From positions 1 through 6,556 of the forward strand of contig PAGS01000094.1 in assembly GCA_002705465.1 (NCBI GenBank): a stretch of 6,556 nt of DNA. Reading direction: 5' to 3'. The DNA comes from Halieaceae bacterium (lineage in GTDB: Bacteria; Pseudomonadota; Gammaproteobacteria; Pseudomonadales; Halieaceae). Below the pieces are notes generated by a model. It ran no database searches, was not told the DNA's origin, and saw only the letters and a list, made by a program, of their open reading frames with translations. Below, one piece after another: positions 6,470 to 6,556 of the stretch (the stretch's first letter is position 1; every line of letters begins with the position of its first letter). The position numbers were made by a program, and so were the translations under genes.

Positions 6470-6556
6470 TCAGGGTACCTCGCTTCCTAGCGCTGCCTCG
6501 TAAAGAGAGAACCAGTCTTGCCGATCGAGCTGAACGGTTTCAGCTGCTGAGATCGC
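6470..6556 (-). CDS. C-terminal end of a minus-strand gene, possibly YdhF-like aldo/keto reductase
   Basis: Reading the minus strand from the window edge gives 28 codons, beginning AISAAETVQLDRQDWF and ending AALGSEVP, then TGA at 6470-6472. The pattern of a charged helix with RQxWF and a terminal ALGxxVP resembles, from memory, the C-terminus of YdhF-type aldo/keto reductases (NADPH-dependent oxidoreductases). The start and over 90% of the gene lie beyond the window. It converges on sulfatase 3 with a 59-bp gap (6411-6469), in which I see no clear terminator hairpin. Coding potential is plausible; the family is tentative. Confidence 0.45.
   Translation of the reverse strand, partial: AISAAETVQLDRQDWFSLYEAALGSEVP

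Noticed and set aside
1..6556. CRISPR array, tRNA, insertion sequence or phage elements
   Set aside because: No regularly spaced repeats, tRNA-like cloverleaf, transposase fragment or terminal inverted repeats were seen on reading either strand.

Overview
The window looks like a chromosomal segment of a Gram-negative bacterium, most likely a marine or polysaccharide-degrading gammaproteobacterium. This is inferred from gene style (lipoprotein and Sec signal peptides, a LacI regulator, acyl-CoA metabolism genes), a base composition that looks near 50% GC by eye, and three sulfatase genes. No rRNA or other taxonomic marker is present.

Left part (1-1198, minus strand): a short operon encodes a VOC/glyoxalase-like protein, followed 18 bp later by an enoyl-CoA hydratase/isomerase (crotonase) that runs off the left edge. 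A 210-bp intergenic region separates this operon from the plus-strand sulfatase block.

Centre and right (1409-6410, plus strand): three type I (formylglycine) sulfatases. Sulfatase 1 (1409-2905) is complete, with a Sec signal peptide and a CSPSR active site. Sulfatase 3 (4740-6410) is complete, a predicted lipoprotein, also with CSPSR. Between them lies a damaged pair: the ligand-binding half of a LacI-family regulator on the minus strand (2919-3467), and a sulfatase on the plus strand whose homology begins only near 3475, just after where the catalytic Cys motif should be. Both genes lack their 5' ends at the same point. The simplest reading is one deletion that removed the regulator's DNA-binding half, the shared divergent promoter region, and the sulfatase's signal peptide, metal-binding Asp pair and active-site Cys. 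An assembly join is the main alternative.

Right edge (6470-6556, minus strand): the last 28 codons of another gene, possibly a YdhF-like aldo/keto reductase.

Working together: the sulfatases would remove sulfate esters from an imported or surface-bound sulfated polysaccharide, with the LacI protein as the former sugar-responsive repressor of sulfatases 2 and 3. Sulfatase 3 is translationally coupled to the end of the broken sulfatase 2 and has lost its probable native promoter. If still expressed, it may depend on read-through from sulfatase 1 or on a promoter I cannot see. No glycoside hydrolase, transporter or sulfatase-maturation gene is in the window. I found no convincing new system; the strongest observation is the double 5' truncation at about 3452-3475.
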